A DNA stretch of 64,000 bases from Ignavibacteria bacterium (GCA_017302895.1 JAFLBV010000005.1:1-64000), one strand, 5' to 3'. Numbered from the stretch's first letter, positions 30,146 to 38,063 are shown. Program-made: numbers and translations. Notes: generated by a model not told the origin, from the sequence alone.

Positions 30146-30287
30146 CTGACTTTTTCGGGACGCAGATACACGCAGAGGGGATGGTTACACGGATATCACG
30201 GATTTAACACGGATACCACGGATGGGGAATGGTTCCACGGGTATTACGGATTTCCACGGACATACGAAAAACCCTGATTTCGGAAAA
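30146..30287. repeat. CACGGAT repeats with roughly 10-bp periodicity
   Basis: CACGGAT occurs at 30188, 30197, 30208 and 30217, with further CACGGG, TACGGAT and CACGGAC variants to about 30262. The spacing alternates near 9 and 11 bp, close to one helical turn. The 529-bp gap 30146-30674 has no supportable gene and consists of this array followed by other repeats. Confidence 0.7.
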
Positions 30288-30519
30288 GGAGCGACAATCG
30301 TCTCGATTGTCCTGTCGACAAGTGAAACCCTTGTAGAGACATCCTTTTTGAACACGATAATCAAGATTAGAAAGGATGCGTTAAAGGAGCCCTTGTGGCG
30401 ACATATGGGTAGAAATTCGAGAGACCACATTTTACTGAGCCCTTGTGGCGACATATGGGTAGAAATCTGCAATCATCAATAAAAGTATCGGAAGGACAAT
30501 CGAGGACGATTGTCGCTCC
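30288..30519. mobile_element. MITE-like element with 25-bp terminal inverted repeats
   Basis: The left end, 30288-30312 (GGAGCGACAATCGTCTCGAT then TGTCC), is the reverse complement of the right end, 30494-30519, except for one inserted base. Each end is itself a small hairpin (GACAATCG paired with CGATTGTC). The 181-bp interior has no ORF of substance and contains two 50-bp-spaced TATGGGTAG-tailed hairpin repeats. Whether it moves is unknown. Confidence 0.55.
30388..30462 (+). repeat. Two REP-like hairpin elements, 50-bp period
   Basis: AGCCCTTGTGGCGACATATG plus GGTAG occurs at 30388-30412 and again at 30438-30462. The same element in the opposite orientation, with stem GCCC/GGGC, is at 70-146. 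The TATGGGTAG tail matches that of the GGCCCC-stem repeats around the transposase at 60570-61766. Confidence 0.85.
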
Positions 30520-30643
30520 TCTTCAGATTACCGGAAATTCGCGACAGGCAGGGAAATCAAACTTCAGAGATTCATCCTTCAACTCTCATACTTCAGAAAT
30601 TCGTCCTTCAGAAATTCATCATTCATCCAAAATCAAAACAGCC

Positions 30644-30671
30644 AATAGTTCATAGTTAATAGCTAATAGCT
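30644..30671. repeat. Heptamer array (RYTCATA type)
   Basis: In-phase steps AATAGTT CATAGTT AATAGCT AATAGCT lie just before the stop codon of the ROK gene. A looser TTCATCC/CTTCAGA set occupies 30560-30625. Confidence 0.75.
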
Positions 30672-30674
30672 ATC

Positions 30675-31649
30675 TTAAACTTTAATCCCTAAAAACTCCT
30701 CGGTCAACACAAGCCCGCCATAAATTGCAGCATCGTCTCGGAGATTCGTACCAACAATGGAAACGCACTTCGCAGCATCGGCAATTGAATATTTGAAGAA
30801 AGTGTTTTGGATTTTCGGGAGCATGAAATTTTCATTTGCTTCCATCATGCCGCCACCGAGGATGATGAGTTCAAAATTCATCAGGTTGTTAATTCCTGCG
30901 AGGACTCTTCCAATTGTTTTGCACGATTGGTTCACGGTTTTTACTGCAAGTTTGTCACCTGCTTCGAGAGCTTTGAAGAGAGCCTTGCTTTTAATTTCCT
31001 TGTTTTTGTCGATTCTCTCTTTTAGAACGCTCTGTTTCCCTTTTTTGATTTCTGAGACTATTTGTCTTACAACAGCGGTTCTGCTTGCCAAAGCTTCGAA
31101 ACAACCGACTTTTCCGCAGCCGCACTTCGGACCTTGTTCGTGAACATTAATATGTCCGATCTCACCGGCGACCCATCCTGAACCACGGTAGATTTTTCCG
31201 TCGATGATTAATCCGCTTCCAATACCCGTACCGATAAAAACCACGAGAACATTCTTTTTCCCTTTTGCAGCACCGTAAGCAAGTTCGCCGGCAGCAGCAA
31301 GGTTCACATCATTTTCGATAAGGACCGGGTAGGGGAGTCTGTTGTTCAGATGTTCTTTCACATTGTAGTTTTTCAATCCGAGATTGGGAGCCATTCCGAT
31401 AATTCCGGTTTCTATGTTTACAGATCCCGGAATACCGACAGCTATGGAGGCAACCTGTTCGGGTGTGATGCCTGACTGTTGAATCACCTCATTGGTCAAA
31501 TCGACGAGAGAACCGGAGAAAGACTCGTGCGAGTTGTTCTCGGGGGTTTGTTTTTTTAGGCTTGAAATTATTCCTTGGGCTGAGTTGACGACAGAAGCGA
31601 GTTTTTTGGTGCCGCCAACATCAAGACTTACGACAAATTTCGGTTCCAC
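30675..31649 (-). CDS. ROK-family sugar kinase (glucokinase-like)
   Basis: The 324-residue protein has the N-terminal phosphate-binding motif VSLDVGGTKKLASVV (about residue 8), the ROK ATP/sugar site GTGIGSGLIIDGKIYRG, the catalytic-type GEIGHINV and the zinc-binding CGCGKVGCFEALASRTAV. There is no N-terminal HTH, so it is a kinase rather than a NagC/Mlc-type repressor. Glucokinase is the likeliest activity, but other hexoses or N-acetyl sugars cannot be excluded. The gene diverges from rsmA. Confidence 0.9.
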   Translation of the reverse strand: MEPKFVVSLDVGGTKKLASVVNSAQGIISSLKKQTPENNSHESFSGSLVDLTNEVIQQSGITPEQVASIAVGIPGSVNIETGIIGMAPNLGLKNYNVKEHLNNRLPYPVLIENDVNLAAAGELAYGAAKGKKNVLVVFIGTGIGSGLIIDGKIYRGSGWVAGEIGHINVHEQGPKCGCGKVGCFEALASRTAVVRQIVSEIKKGKQSVLKERIDKNKEIKSKALFKALEAGDKLAVKTVNQSCKTIGRVLAGINNLMNFELIILGGGMMEANENFMLPKIQNTFFKYSIADAAKCVSIVGTNLRDDAAIYGGLVLTEEFLGIKV

Positions 31650-31772
31650 AATGTGTCCTTTTTAATAATGGAAATGGTCTGACTTGAAAGTCATCTAATA
31701 TTAGTAAGTTTCAGTCTCATTTTACAAAATTCTGAATCTAAAAATATAAAATTAATAGAACCCGCAAAACAT

Positions 31773-32552
31773 TTGAAGCCACTAAAAAGATTTGGTCAGA
31801 ATTTCCTGACAGACCCGCACTATATAAACAAGATTGTTGATTCATTTTCCCCCCAAAAAAATGACACTATCCTTGAGATCGGTCCCGGCAAAGGAGCGAT
31901 CACTGAAAAACTTCTTGCTGAATGCGAAAATCTTCGAGTGGTCGAGATTGATACCCGTGCTATCGAACTTCTGAAAGTAAAATTTCCGTCACTTCAAATT
32001 ATTGAAGGAGATTTTATGGAAGTGAATATCAGGGAAGTGGCGGGGAATGATAAAATCCGGGTAATCGGCAACATCCCATACAATATCACAACTCCCATAA
32101 TTTTCAAGTTGCTGGAAGAACGAGATGTCTTAAAGGATGTGATGCTGATGGTACAGCTTGAAGTGGCGAAAAGAATAACCGCGCCACCCGGAAACAAGGA
32201 ATATGGAATATTAAGCGTTGTTCTTGGCGTGTATGCAACTCTGGAATATCATTTCAAAGTACCTTCAACGGTATTTTTCCCAAAACCAAAAGTGGATTCG
32301 GCTATTATTTCACTACATTTCAACAAAGACGAATCGCTGATTAAAGATCACAAACTTTTCAGAAGGGTAGTCAGAACCGCTTTTAACCAGAGGCGAAAGA
32401 CACTTCGAAACGCTCTTTCTCCGGTTTTATCGGAAATGAAGGTTGATTATACACCCCCCGTTGACCTTGGTTTGAGAGCTGAACAGCTTACTATCCCGGA
32501 TTTTATCGGACTTTCCAACTCCCTTTGCGGGAATTTTGAAACAGATTCGTGA
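31773..32552 (+). CDS. rsmA: 16S rRNA dimethyladenosine transferase RsmA (KsgA)
   Basis: RsmA dimethylates A1518 and A1519 of 16S rRNA during 30S maturation. The sequence opens KPLKRFGQNFLTDPHYI, then ILEIGPGKGAITEKLL (SAM-binding motif I), IEGDFMEV, and the catalytic motif GNIPYNITTPIIFKLL. The C-terminal helical domain includes AFNQRRKTLRNAL. Length 259 aa is normal. The start is TTG 31773; the family begins at exactly this point and no ATG is nearby. Only 41 bp separate it from ubiE. Confidence 0.96.
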   Translation: MKPLKRFGQNFLTDPHYINKIVDSFSPQKNDTILEIGPGKGAITEKLLAECENLRVVEIDTRAIELLKVKFPSLQIIEGDFMEVNIREVAGNDKIRVIGNIPYNITTPIIFKLLEERDVLKDVMLMVQLEVAKRITAPPGNKEYGILSVVLGVYATLEYHFKVPSTVFFPKPKVDSAIISLHFNKDESLIKDHKLFRRVVRTAFNQRRKTLRNALSPVLSEMKVDYTPPVDLGLRAEQLTIPDFIGLSNSLCGNFETDS

Positions 32553-32593
32553 TTTTGTTTGTTATCATTTTATAATTATTAATTTGAGCAAGA

Positions 32594-33298
32594 ATGTCAA
32601 CCTCCTTATTCGCAAAAGAAGAAAAGAAAATTGAAGTAAAAAAAATGTTTGACTCGATAGCCTCGCGCTACGACCTTCTGAACAGGGTTTTGAGCGCCGG
32701 TGTCGATAAATACTGGAGAAAAAAGGCTCTGAAGCTTAGCAAACTCGACGGAAATTCGGTTCTCCTTGATATGGCGTGTGGTACGGGTGATGTGGCGATC
32801 CAAGCGCGAAAATATGGAGTAACAAAGATTTACGGTGCAGATTTCTCCTACAACATGCTCACACTCTTCAATAAAAAAGTTGACTGGATAAATAAAAAGA
32901 ATTTTCAGACCGCAGCCGAATTTATACCCCTTAAGGCTGATTCGGTAACAAATGTAACAGTTGCATTTGGTGTAAGAAATTTCTACGATATCCCGCTGGC
33001 ATTCAAAGAGTTCAACCGGATAATTAAAAAAGGTGGGCGGGCAACGGTACTCGAATTCGCAATGCCAAAAAACAGATTCTTCAAAGCGATCTACAAATTC
33101 TACTTCAAAAATGTACTTCCATTGGTGGGTAAAATGGTCTCGGGTCATCCCATGGCTTACGACTATCTGCCCGACTCCGTAGAAGATTTCGACAAAAATG
33201 TCGATCTCGTCAAACTCTTCAAAGAAGCCGGATTCTCAAAAGTTGACCGTCATCTTTTTACTTTTGGTATAGTGCAGGTAGTGATAGCAACGAACTAG
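32594..33298 (+). CDS. ubiE: Demethylmenaquinone methyltransferase UbiE/MenG
   Basis: This SAM-dependent C-methyltransferase carries out the final step of menaquinone synthesis. Motifs are the N-terminal MFDSIASRYDLLNRVLSAGV, SAM motif LLDMACGTGDVAIQA, FGVRNFYDIPLAFKEFNRI and VLEFAMPKN. Length (234 aa) fits. Menaquinone fits the B-type succinate dehydrogenase encoded at 51.9-55.2 kb. Its stop codon runs into an inverted heptamer repeat. Confidence 0.94.
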   Translation: MSTSLFAKEEKKIEVKKMFDSIASRYDLLNRVLSAGVDKYWRKKALKLSKLDGNSVLLDMACGTGDVAIQARKYGVTKIYGADFSYNMLTLFNKKVDWINKKNFQTAAEFIPLKADSVTNVTVAFGVRNFYDIPLAFKEFNRIIKKGGRATVLEFAMPKNRFFKAIYKFYFKNVLPLVGKMVSGHPMAYDYLPDSVEDFDKNVDLVKLFKEAGFSKVDRHLFTFGIVQVVIATN

Positions 33299-33395
33299 CT
33301 ATGAGGTATTAACTATGAACTATGAGCTGTCTTATTTTAAGAAAATGTGCAGGTTAAAAAAGCTTATAGCTCATACTTCATAGTTCATAACTAAC
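33298..33395. repeat. Inverted pair of heptamer arrays between convergent genes
   Basis: Left array: GCTATGA GGTATTA ACTATGA ACTATGA (33298-33325). Right array: AGCTTAT AGCTCAT ACTTCAT AGTTCAT AACTAAC (33361-33395). The right array is largely the reverse complement of the left, so the region can fold into a long imperfect hairpin. It may act as a bidirectional terminator for ubiE and recJ, for which no other terminator is visible. Confidence 0.75.
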
Positions 33396-35103
33396 CTTTG
33401 ACTCTCAGATCTTTTATCCTAAGTTGTGGATGCGGTTTGCATTCCCGACCGGTGTTGTCGATGGTATAGACGATATCGAGACGGGTGGATTTCTCTTTCA
33501 CCTGTTCCTCGAAGTGTCCCAGATCGAAACCGATTGCATCGAAAATTTTGTCGTTCCCGTTTTGCCTGAGTTGCAGGAGCAGATGGTTATGTCCAACTTT
33601 TCTTACGAATCCGGTGTGTGAAACATCTTCGGACAAAAATACCGGTCTTGGATTATCGGGACCGAAGGGTGCGAACTGGTGGAGAATTCTTAAAAATTTG
33701 GGGGTAATTTCGGATAGTTTGATTTTGGTATCAATTTCAATTTGCGGGATCAGATCGTCATTTTTAATTTGTTCTTTTGCCAGAATATTGAATCTTCTCC
33801 TGAACTCGGGAATGTTATCGATGTTAATCGAAAGTCCGGCGGCAGCCTGGTGCCCTCCATAATGATTCAACAGGTCACTGCAATGTTGGAGTGCTTCATA
33901 GATATTGAAATTCGGGATACTCCTTGCGGAACCTTTTGCTACACCGTCGATGGTGGTAAGCATGACAGTTGGCCTGTAATAAAGTTCAACCAGTCTGGAA
34001 GCAACAATCCCAATCACACCCGGATGCCATTCTTCCTCGTGGAGCACCAATGCCATGTCTTCTTCGAGGTCGTGGATTCTTAACACTTTCTCGAGTGCTG
34101 AGTTAAGAGTCTCCTCGTCAAGTTTTCTTCTTTCCCAGTTTTCAGTTTCGAGTAATCGTGAGAGTTCTTCGGCGCGGGAATAATCATCCGTCATCAGGAG
34201 TTCAACTGCAATTTTGGCATCGCTTAATCTTCCGGCAGCATTTATTCGCGGTGCAATCGAAAAGACAATTTGTCCGGCATTTAACTGTCCGGGTTCTATT
34301 CGGGTGGCTTTCATGAGAGCCAAAACACCCGGTCTTGGTGACTTGTTTATCAGGTCAAGTCCATACATTACGAGAATTCTATTTTCATCTGAAAGAGGTA
34401 CGATATCTGCAGCTCCTGCCATTGCGACAAGGTCCAGATATTTCATGGGAAGTGACTGTTTGCCGAGTAGTGCTGCTACAGCTTGTGCAAGTTTGAATGC
34501 TACACCCGCTCCAGAAAGATACTTGAAAGGATAGTTACAACCCGGTTTCAACGGGTCGAGAACTGCAAACGCTGCAGGCAAAACTTCCCTTGGCTGATGA
34601 TGATCGCAAATGATCATGTCAATGCCGAGAGACTTTGCGTAAGCCGCCTCTTCCACCGCAGTGATTCCACAATCTACCGATATAAGGAGAGAGGAGCCCG
34701 TTGATTTTACATAGTCGATACCATGATTGGTGATTCCGTATCCGTCACGAAGTCGATTGGGGATAAAAAACTGAACATTGGCACCCAGTTCCTTCAGGAA
34801 CATATACATAAGTGCGGTGGAGCAGGTGCCATCCACATCATAATCGCCGTAGACGAGTATTTTTTCATTTGATGTAATAGCTTGGATTACACGCCGTGCA
34901 GCAATCTGCATGCCATGCATGAGGAATGGATTGTGAAGACCTTCAAGGTCAGGCTTAAAGAAATATCTCGCTGCAGGGAAACTTTTTATGTTTCTGTGAA
35001 TCAACAGCTTAGCGAGTACTTCGGAGATGTTCAGAGAGTCTGCGAGAGATTTAATCTCGAGATCGTCACGAACAGATCTGATCTTCCACCGTTTAGTTGC
35101 CAT
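33391..35103 (-). CDS. recJ: Single-stranded-DNA exonuclease RecJ
   Basis: RecJ is a 5'-3' ssDNA exonuclease of recombination and mismatch repair. DHH-phosphoesterase motifs: ILVYGDYDVDGTCSTALMYM (about residue 80), LLISVDCGITA, MIICDHHQP (the DHH motif) and the DHHA1 segment HYGGHQAAAGLSI (about 416). The C-terminal OB-like part includes FGPDNPRPVF. Length 570 aa is typical. It lies immediately downstream of the end of the inverted heptamer array and upstream of rnpB in genome order (same strand). Confidence 0.96.
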   Translation of the reverse strand: MATKRWKIRSVRDDLEIKSLADSLNISEVLAKLLIHRNIKSFPAARYFFKPDLEGLHNPFLMHGMQIAARRVIQAITSNEKILVYGDYDVDGTCSTALMYMFLKELGANVQFFIPNRLRDGYGITNHGIDYVKSTGSSLLISVDCGITAVEEAAYAKSLGIDMIICDHHQPREVLPAAFAVLDPLKPGCNYPFKYLSGAGVAFKLAQAVAALLGKQSLPMKYLDLVAMAGAADIVPLSDENRILVMYGLDLINKSPRPGVLALMKATRIEPGQLNAGQIVFSIAPRINAAGRLSDAKIAVELLMTDDYSRAEELSRLLETENWERRKLDEETLNSALEKVLRIHDLEEDMALVLHEEEWHPGVIGIVASRLVELYYRPTVMLTTIDGVAKGSARSIPNFNIYEALQHCSDLLNHYGGHQAAAGLSINIDNIPEFRRRFNILAKEQIKNDDLIPQIEIDTKIKLSEITPKFLRILHQFAPFGPDNPRPVFLSEDVSHTGFVRKVGHNHLLLQLRQNGNDKIFDAIGFDLGHFEEQVKEKSTRLDIVYTIDNTGRECKPHPQLRIKDLRVKG

Positions 35104-35132
35104 AGTGAACTTACCGTGGAAATATAATATAT

Positions 35133-35642
35133 AGACCTGACTTGTAAGCCGGATTCTGTTCCGGTTAAAAGAAATTTCTACAAATGACTACACTTAATGG
35201 CGAGTGAGCCGAACGGAATTATCTTCCGGGTGGATACTTAAATCTTTGTACAGACAATGTCATCAGGTGTAAACTCATATTGTAAAAATTAAATAAACCG
35301 AAGGCAATCATTTATCTGGGATGAAAATTACTTTTCACCTCGAGCAGCCTACCCGAAGACATTGGACGGACAGCCCTTCATCCCGCAGAACGGGAATCGT
35401 CTTCTGCTTGGCTTTGCTCCGGACGGGGTTTACCTTGCCGAGGATGTTACCATCCACGCGGTAGGCTCTTACCCTGCCATTTCACCCTTACCCCGATTAC
35501 TCGGGGCGGTATCTTTTCTGCGGCACTTTCCGTAAATTATCCATTACAGATAACCTCCCGGGCGTTACCCGGCGTCCTGTCCTAAGGAGTCCGGACTTTC
35601 CTCTGCCGTTATAATCGCGACAGCGATTGCCAAGTCAAGTCT
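35133..35642 (-). ncRNA. rnpB: RNase P RNA (type A, with enlarged P18 region)
   Basis: The catalytic RNA of RNase P. Read on the minus strand it shows the conserved core: AGAGGAAAGTCCGGACTCC, ACAGGACGCCGGGTAACGCC, GAAAGTGCCGCAGAAAAGAT, AAGGGTGAAATGGCAGGGTA, AGAGCCTACCGCG, then AGATAAATGATTGCC and the closing ACAGAATCCGGCTTAC. The two ends pair as P1 (AGACTTGACTT with AAGTCAGGTCT). Total is about 510 nt, longer than usual, because about 143 nt (35160-35302) are inserted between the ATTGCC and ACAGAATCC blocks, where E. coli has only the few loop bases of P18. The insertion begins and ends with pairable UUCGGUU/AACCGGA. Confidence 0.96.
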
Positions 35643-35728
35643 ATAAAAATATTCCGTGATTTAAAAATTTATGAAAATTATTTACAATGAGCAAATATAC
35701 AAAAAGGGAAGGAGAAAAAACAGTTTTT

Positions 35729-35756
35729 AGTTATGAGTTATGAGTTATTATTTATT
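35729..35756. repeat. Heptamer array, left flank of four-helix-bundle gene
   Basis: AGTTATG AGTTATG AGTTATT ATTTATT; it runs across the stop codon of the gene at 35748-36113 and is inverted relative to the array at 36131-36158. Confidence 0.8.
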
Positions 35757-36113
35757 TTTTGGTTGGGAGGTCTTTTCTTTGAGGGTTTTTATTGAAGAAG
35801 TGAGTAGCCGGAGCAGTTCTTCACATTCTGCGTATATACTTTCAAATTCGATTTGTGTGAGAATTTCTGATCTGACTAATAATCTTAGCCAGAATGAGGT
35901 CTCTGAACACTCTTTTTGAGCTATGGAGAGTTTGTGTATAAAATCCGTTGTAGATTCTGCATATTTGGCTTCACTTATGTTAGCTCCGATACTTGTACCG
36001 GATTTCAGGATTTGCTTCGCGAGCACAAATTCTTTCTTCTCTGAAAGGTATCTGGAAAGTTTTACAATCCTGACAGCGAAGTCCATGCTTCTATCCTCAT
36101 GCAGAGTCATCAA
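35748..36113 (-). CDS. Four-helix-bundle protein (23S IVS / S23 family)
   Basis: The 121-residue helical protein has family features: RSMDFAVRIVKLSRYL, KEFVLAKQILKSGTSIGANI, EAKYAES..DFIHKLSIAQKE and SETSFWLRLL. This family (PF05635/TIGR02436) is found in 23S rRNA intervening sequences and as stand-alone genes, and shares its fold with the Avd protein of diversity-generating retroelements. Its function is unknown; members form pentamers with a basic surface. Here it is a stand-alone gene bracketed by inverted heptamer arrays. No reverse transcriptase or rRNA lies nearby. Confidence 0.88.
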   Translation of the reverse strand: MMTLHEDRSMDFAVRIVKLSRYLSEKKEFVLAKQILKSGTSIGANISEAKYAESTTDFIHKLSIAQKECSETSFWLRLLVRSEILTQIEFESIYAECEELLRLLTSSIKTLKEKTSQPKNK

Positions 36114-36130
36114 TCAGCCTCAAATACACA

Positions 36131-36158
36131 AACTCATAACTCATAACTCATAATTAAT
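36131..36158. repeat. Heptamer array, right flank of four-helix-bundle gene
   Basis: AACTCAT AACTCAT AACTCAT AATTAAT; its reverse complement reads as the same AGTTATG/ATGAGTT series found at 35729-35756. Confidence 0.85.
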
Positions 36159-36163
36159 AAACG

Positions 36164-36898
36164 CTATTCGTCCATCTCTCCCGCTTCATTGGCGATTTCG
36201 GCAGACACGATGATTCTTCCGCAGTATTCGCAGGTGAACATACGGGCGTTGCGTCTGATTTCAAGTTGTCTTTGGGCAGGTATGATGGTCTGGCAGCCGG
36301 AGCAGGCGTTTCTTCTGATTCTTGCAACGGCGAGTCCTTTTTTGGCGGAGCGGACACGGGTGTAGAGAGAATAATCACTCTTCTTCATTTGGGCGACGAG
36401 AGACTCTCTCTGCTTCAGGAGTTTTTGCTCTTCCATTGCGTTGTTTTCTTTGATGAGAGCCAGTTCATTACGCTTGTGTTCGAGGTCTTCTTCAAGTTCA
36501 GCAACTTTGGGGTTGAGGGCTGCAATCTCTTCGTCAACTTTTTCCATGGTTGAAACAAGGAAATCACTCTCTTTTTCAAGTCTGGTACATTCAGCATCAG
36601 CAGCGTCAATCGACTTTGTGATGGTGTCGTACTCTTTATTGTTCCTTACTTTATAGAGCTGTGCTTTGGCTCTTTTCTGATTGTCGAGAAGTTCTTTGAT
36701 TTTCTCATTGTTTGCTTCTCTTCTTTCGACTGCATCAACTCTCTGAGCCACCATTTCTTCTATGGTTTGTTTGAGGGTTTCCAATCTTGATTCGAGAGCT
36801 TCAACTGTAAGAGGAAGGTCACCTCTCTGCTCTTCGAGTTTGTCTATACTTCTGTCTATCATCTGAACCTGATAGAAAAGCACCAAGTTATTTTTCAA
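36164..36898 (-). CDS. Coiled-coil zinc-ribbon protein (COG1579/DUF164)
   Basis: The 244-residue protein has a long antiparallel coiled coil (about residues 10-185, heptads of L/E/K) and a C-terminal zinc ribbon, CSGCQTII...FTCEYCGRII. It contains the conserved basic segment AQLYKVRNNKEYDTITKSID. Family members are predicted nucleic-acid-binding proteins of unknown role and are often next to nif3-like genes, as here: the gene starts 15 bp after the Nif3-like gene on the same strand. Confidence 0.9.
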   Translation of the reverse strand: MKNNLVLFYQVQMIDRSIDKLEEQRGDLPLTVEALESRLETLKQTIEEMVAQRVDAVERREANNEKIKELLDNQKRAKAQLYKVRNNKEYDTITKSIDAADAECTRLEKESDFLVSTMEKVDEEIAALNPKVAELEEDLEHKRNELALIKENNAMEEQKLLKQRESLVAQMKKSDYSLYTRVRSAKKGLAVARIRRNACSGCQTIIPAQRQLEIRRNARMFTCEYCGRIIVSAEIANEAGEMDE

Positions 36899-36913
36899 TG
36901 TATATTCTCCTAT

Positions 36914-38029
36914 TTAAAAATTGAAGTAGTGGACAGGATTCTCATCACCGTCATAAATAAAAACTTTTGTGTCCTCGTTTTCTTTTACCAGAAAATCATC
37001 GAGTTTTTTCTTCATTTCCTGAAGTACCGGGACCTCAGTTTCAAAATGTCCTGCATCCACAATCAGAATGTCATCTTCAGCATCCTGAAATGTGTGGTAT
37101 TTTATATCCGCTGTCACGAAGGCATCGCAACGGGCGGCAGCGGCATCCTCCCAGTATTCTGAGGCGGAACCTCCAAATACAGCCACTTTTTTAATCTTTT
37201 TGCCTGTCAGTTTTGAGTGTTTCAAAGATTTGCAGCCGAGACCTTTGGCGATATGCTCCAAAAAGGCTGTTTCCTCCATCTCTGCGGGCAATGTTCCGAT
37301 AACTCCCATTCCATAACGGGTTTCATCATTTTTTAACGGGTAGATATCGTAAGCGGGTTCTTCATAAGAGTGAACACTTTTCATGGCATTCACAACTTTT
37401 TTTACATTTCCTTCGTTTACCAGCACTTCAAGACGGACTTCTTTCACTTTTTCAAAAGCTGATTTTTGACCGACAGAGGGATTGCTGTTTTCGCTGCCAA
37501 CGAAACTTCCTGTTCCCGCTGAAGTGAAACTGCAGTTTGTGTACTCACCGATTACCCCACCTCCTGCGGAAAAAATTGCAGCAGAAACGACATCAACATC
37601 ATTTTCAGGCACAAAAACCACCAATTTCATCGACTTGCCTGATACAGGTTTCAAATACGACAAATTCGAAAGATTTAGTTTTTTTGCCAACTGGTGGTTT
37701 ACTCCGTCATGGGTGAAATCGAGGTTTGTATGGTAAGAAAGGAGGGTAAGATTGTTTTGAATAAGTTTGTATATCAATTTTGAAGTTCTGCCTGAGTCCG
37801 GGGTTATCTTTTTTAGAGGGGAAAAGATCAGCGGGTGGTGGCTGATTATCAGGTTGCACTTCAATTTCTGTGCTCGCTCGAGGGCATCTTCGGTAACATC
37901 AAAACAAAGCAAGACTCCGGTTACCTCCTGTCTGCCTGAGCCGACCAGCAATCCGGTGTTATCCCGCTCCCATTGGATGAACTTTGGTGCCCAACTTTCA
38001 AAAAAAATTGATATTTGTTGTACTGTCAT
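36914..38029 (-). CDS. Nif3-like dinuclear metal-centre protein (YqfO type)
   Basis: The 371-residue product has the Nif3/DUF34 metal ligands IISHHPLIF (about residue 60), HTNLDFTHDGVNHQLA and the C-terminal DAGHFETE. A PII-like insert lies between about residues 130 and 235 (LVVFVPENDVDVVSAAIFSAG), as in B. subtilis YqfO. Proposed roles (GTP cyclohydrolase-like, hydrolase) remain unsettled for the family. The ATG is only 3 nt after the U-run of an upstream terminator hairpin, so no Shine-Dalgarno is present; the N-terminus nonetheless matches family starts (ISIFFESWAPKFIQWERDN). Confidence 0.92.
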   Translation of the reverse strand: MTVQQISIFFESWAPKFIQWERDNTGLLVGSGRQEVTGVLLCFDVTEDALERAQKLKCNLIISHHPLIFSPLKKITPDSGRTSKLIYKLIQNNLTLLSYHTNLDFTHDGVNHQLAKKLNLSNLSYLKPVSGKSMKLVVFVPENDVDVVSAAIFSAGGGVIGEYTNCSFTSAGTGSFVGSENSNPSVGQKSAFEKVKEVRLEVLVNEGNVKKVVNAMKSVHSYEEPAYDIYPLKNDETRYGMGVIGTLPAEMEETAFLEHIAKGLGCKSLKHSKLTGKKIKKVAVFGGSASEYWEDAAAARCDAFVTADIKYHTFQDAEDDILIVDAGHFETEVPVLQEMKKKLDDFLVKENEDTKVFIYDGDENPVHYFNF

Positions 38030-38032
38030 AAG

Positions 38033-38063
38033 AAAAAAAAAGCACTTCGTAAACGTGAAGTGC
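38033..38063 (-). terminator. Intrinsic terminator abutting the nif3-like start codon
   Basis: On the minus strand, GCACTTC and GAAGTGC (38063-38042) form a perfect 7-bp stem around ACGTTTAC, followed by nine T residues (38041-38033), then CTT and the ATG at 38029. It is suited to end transcription from ispG. Confidence 0.85.

Noticed and set aside
30222-30482. 86-codon open frame in the repeat island
   Set aside because: It is made of repeat sequence (CACGGAT array, hairpin elements), has no ribosome-binding site and no protein-like composition.
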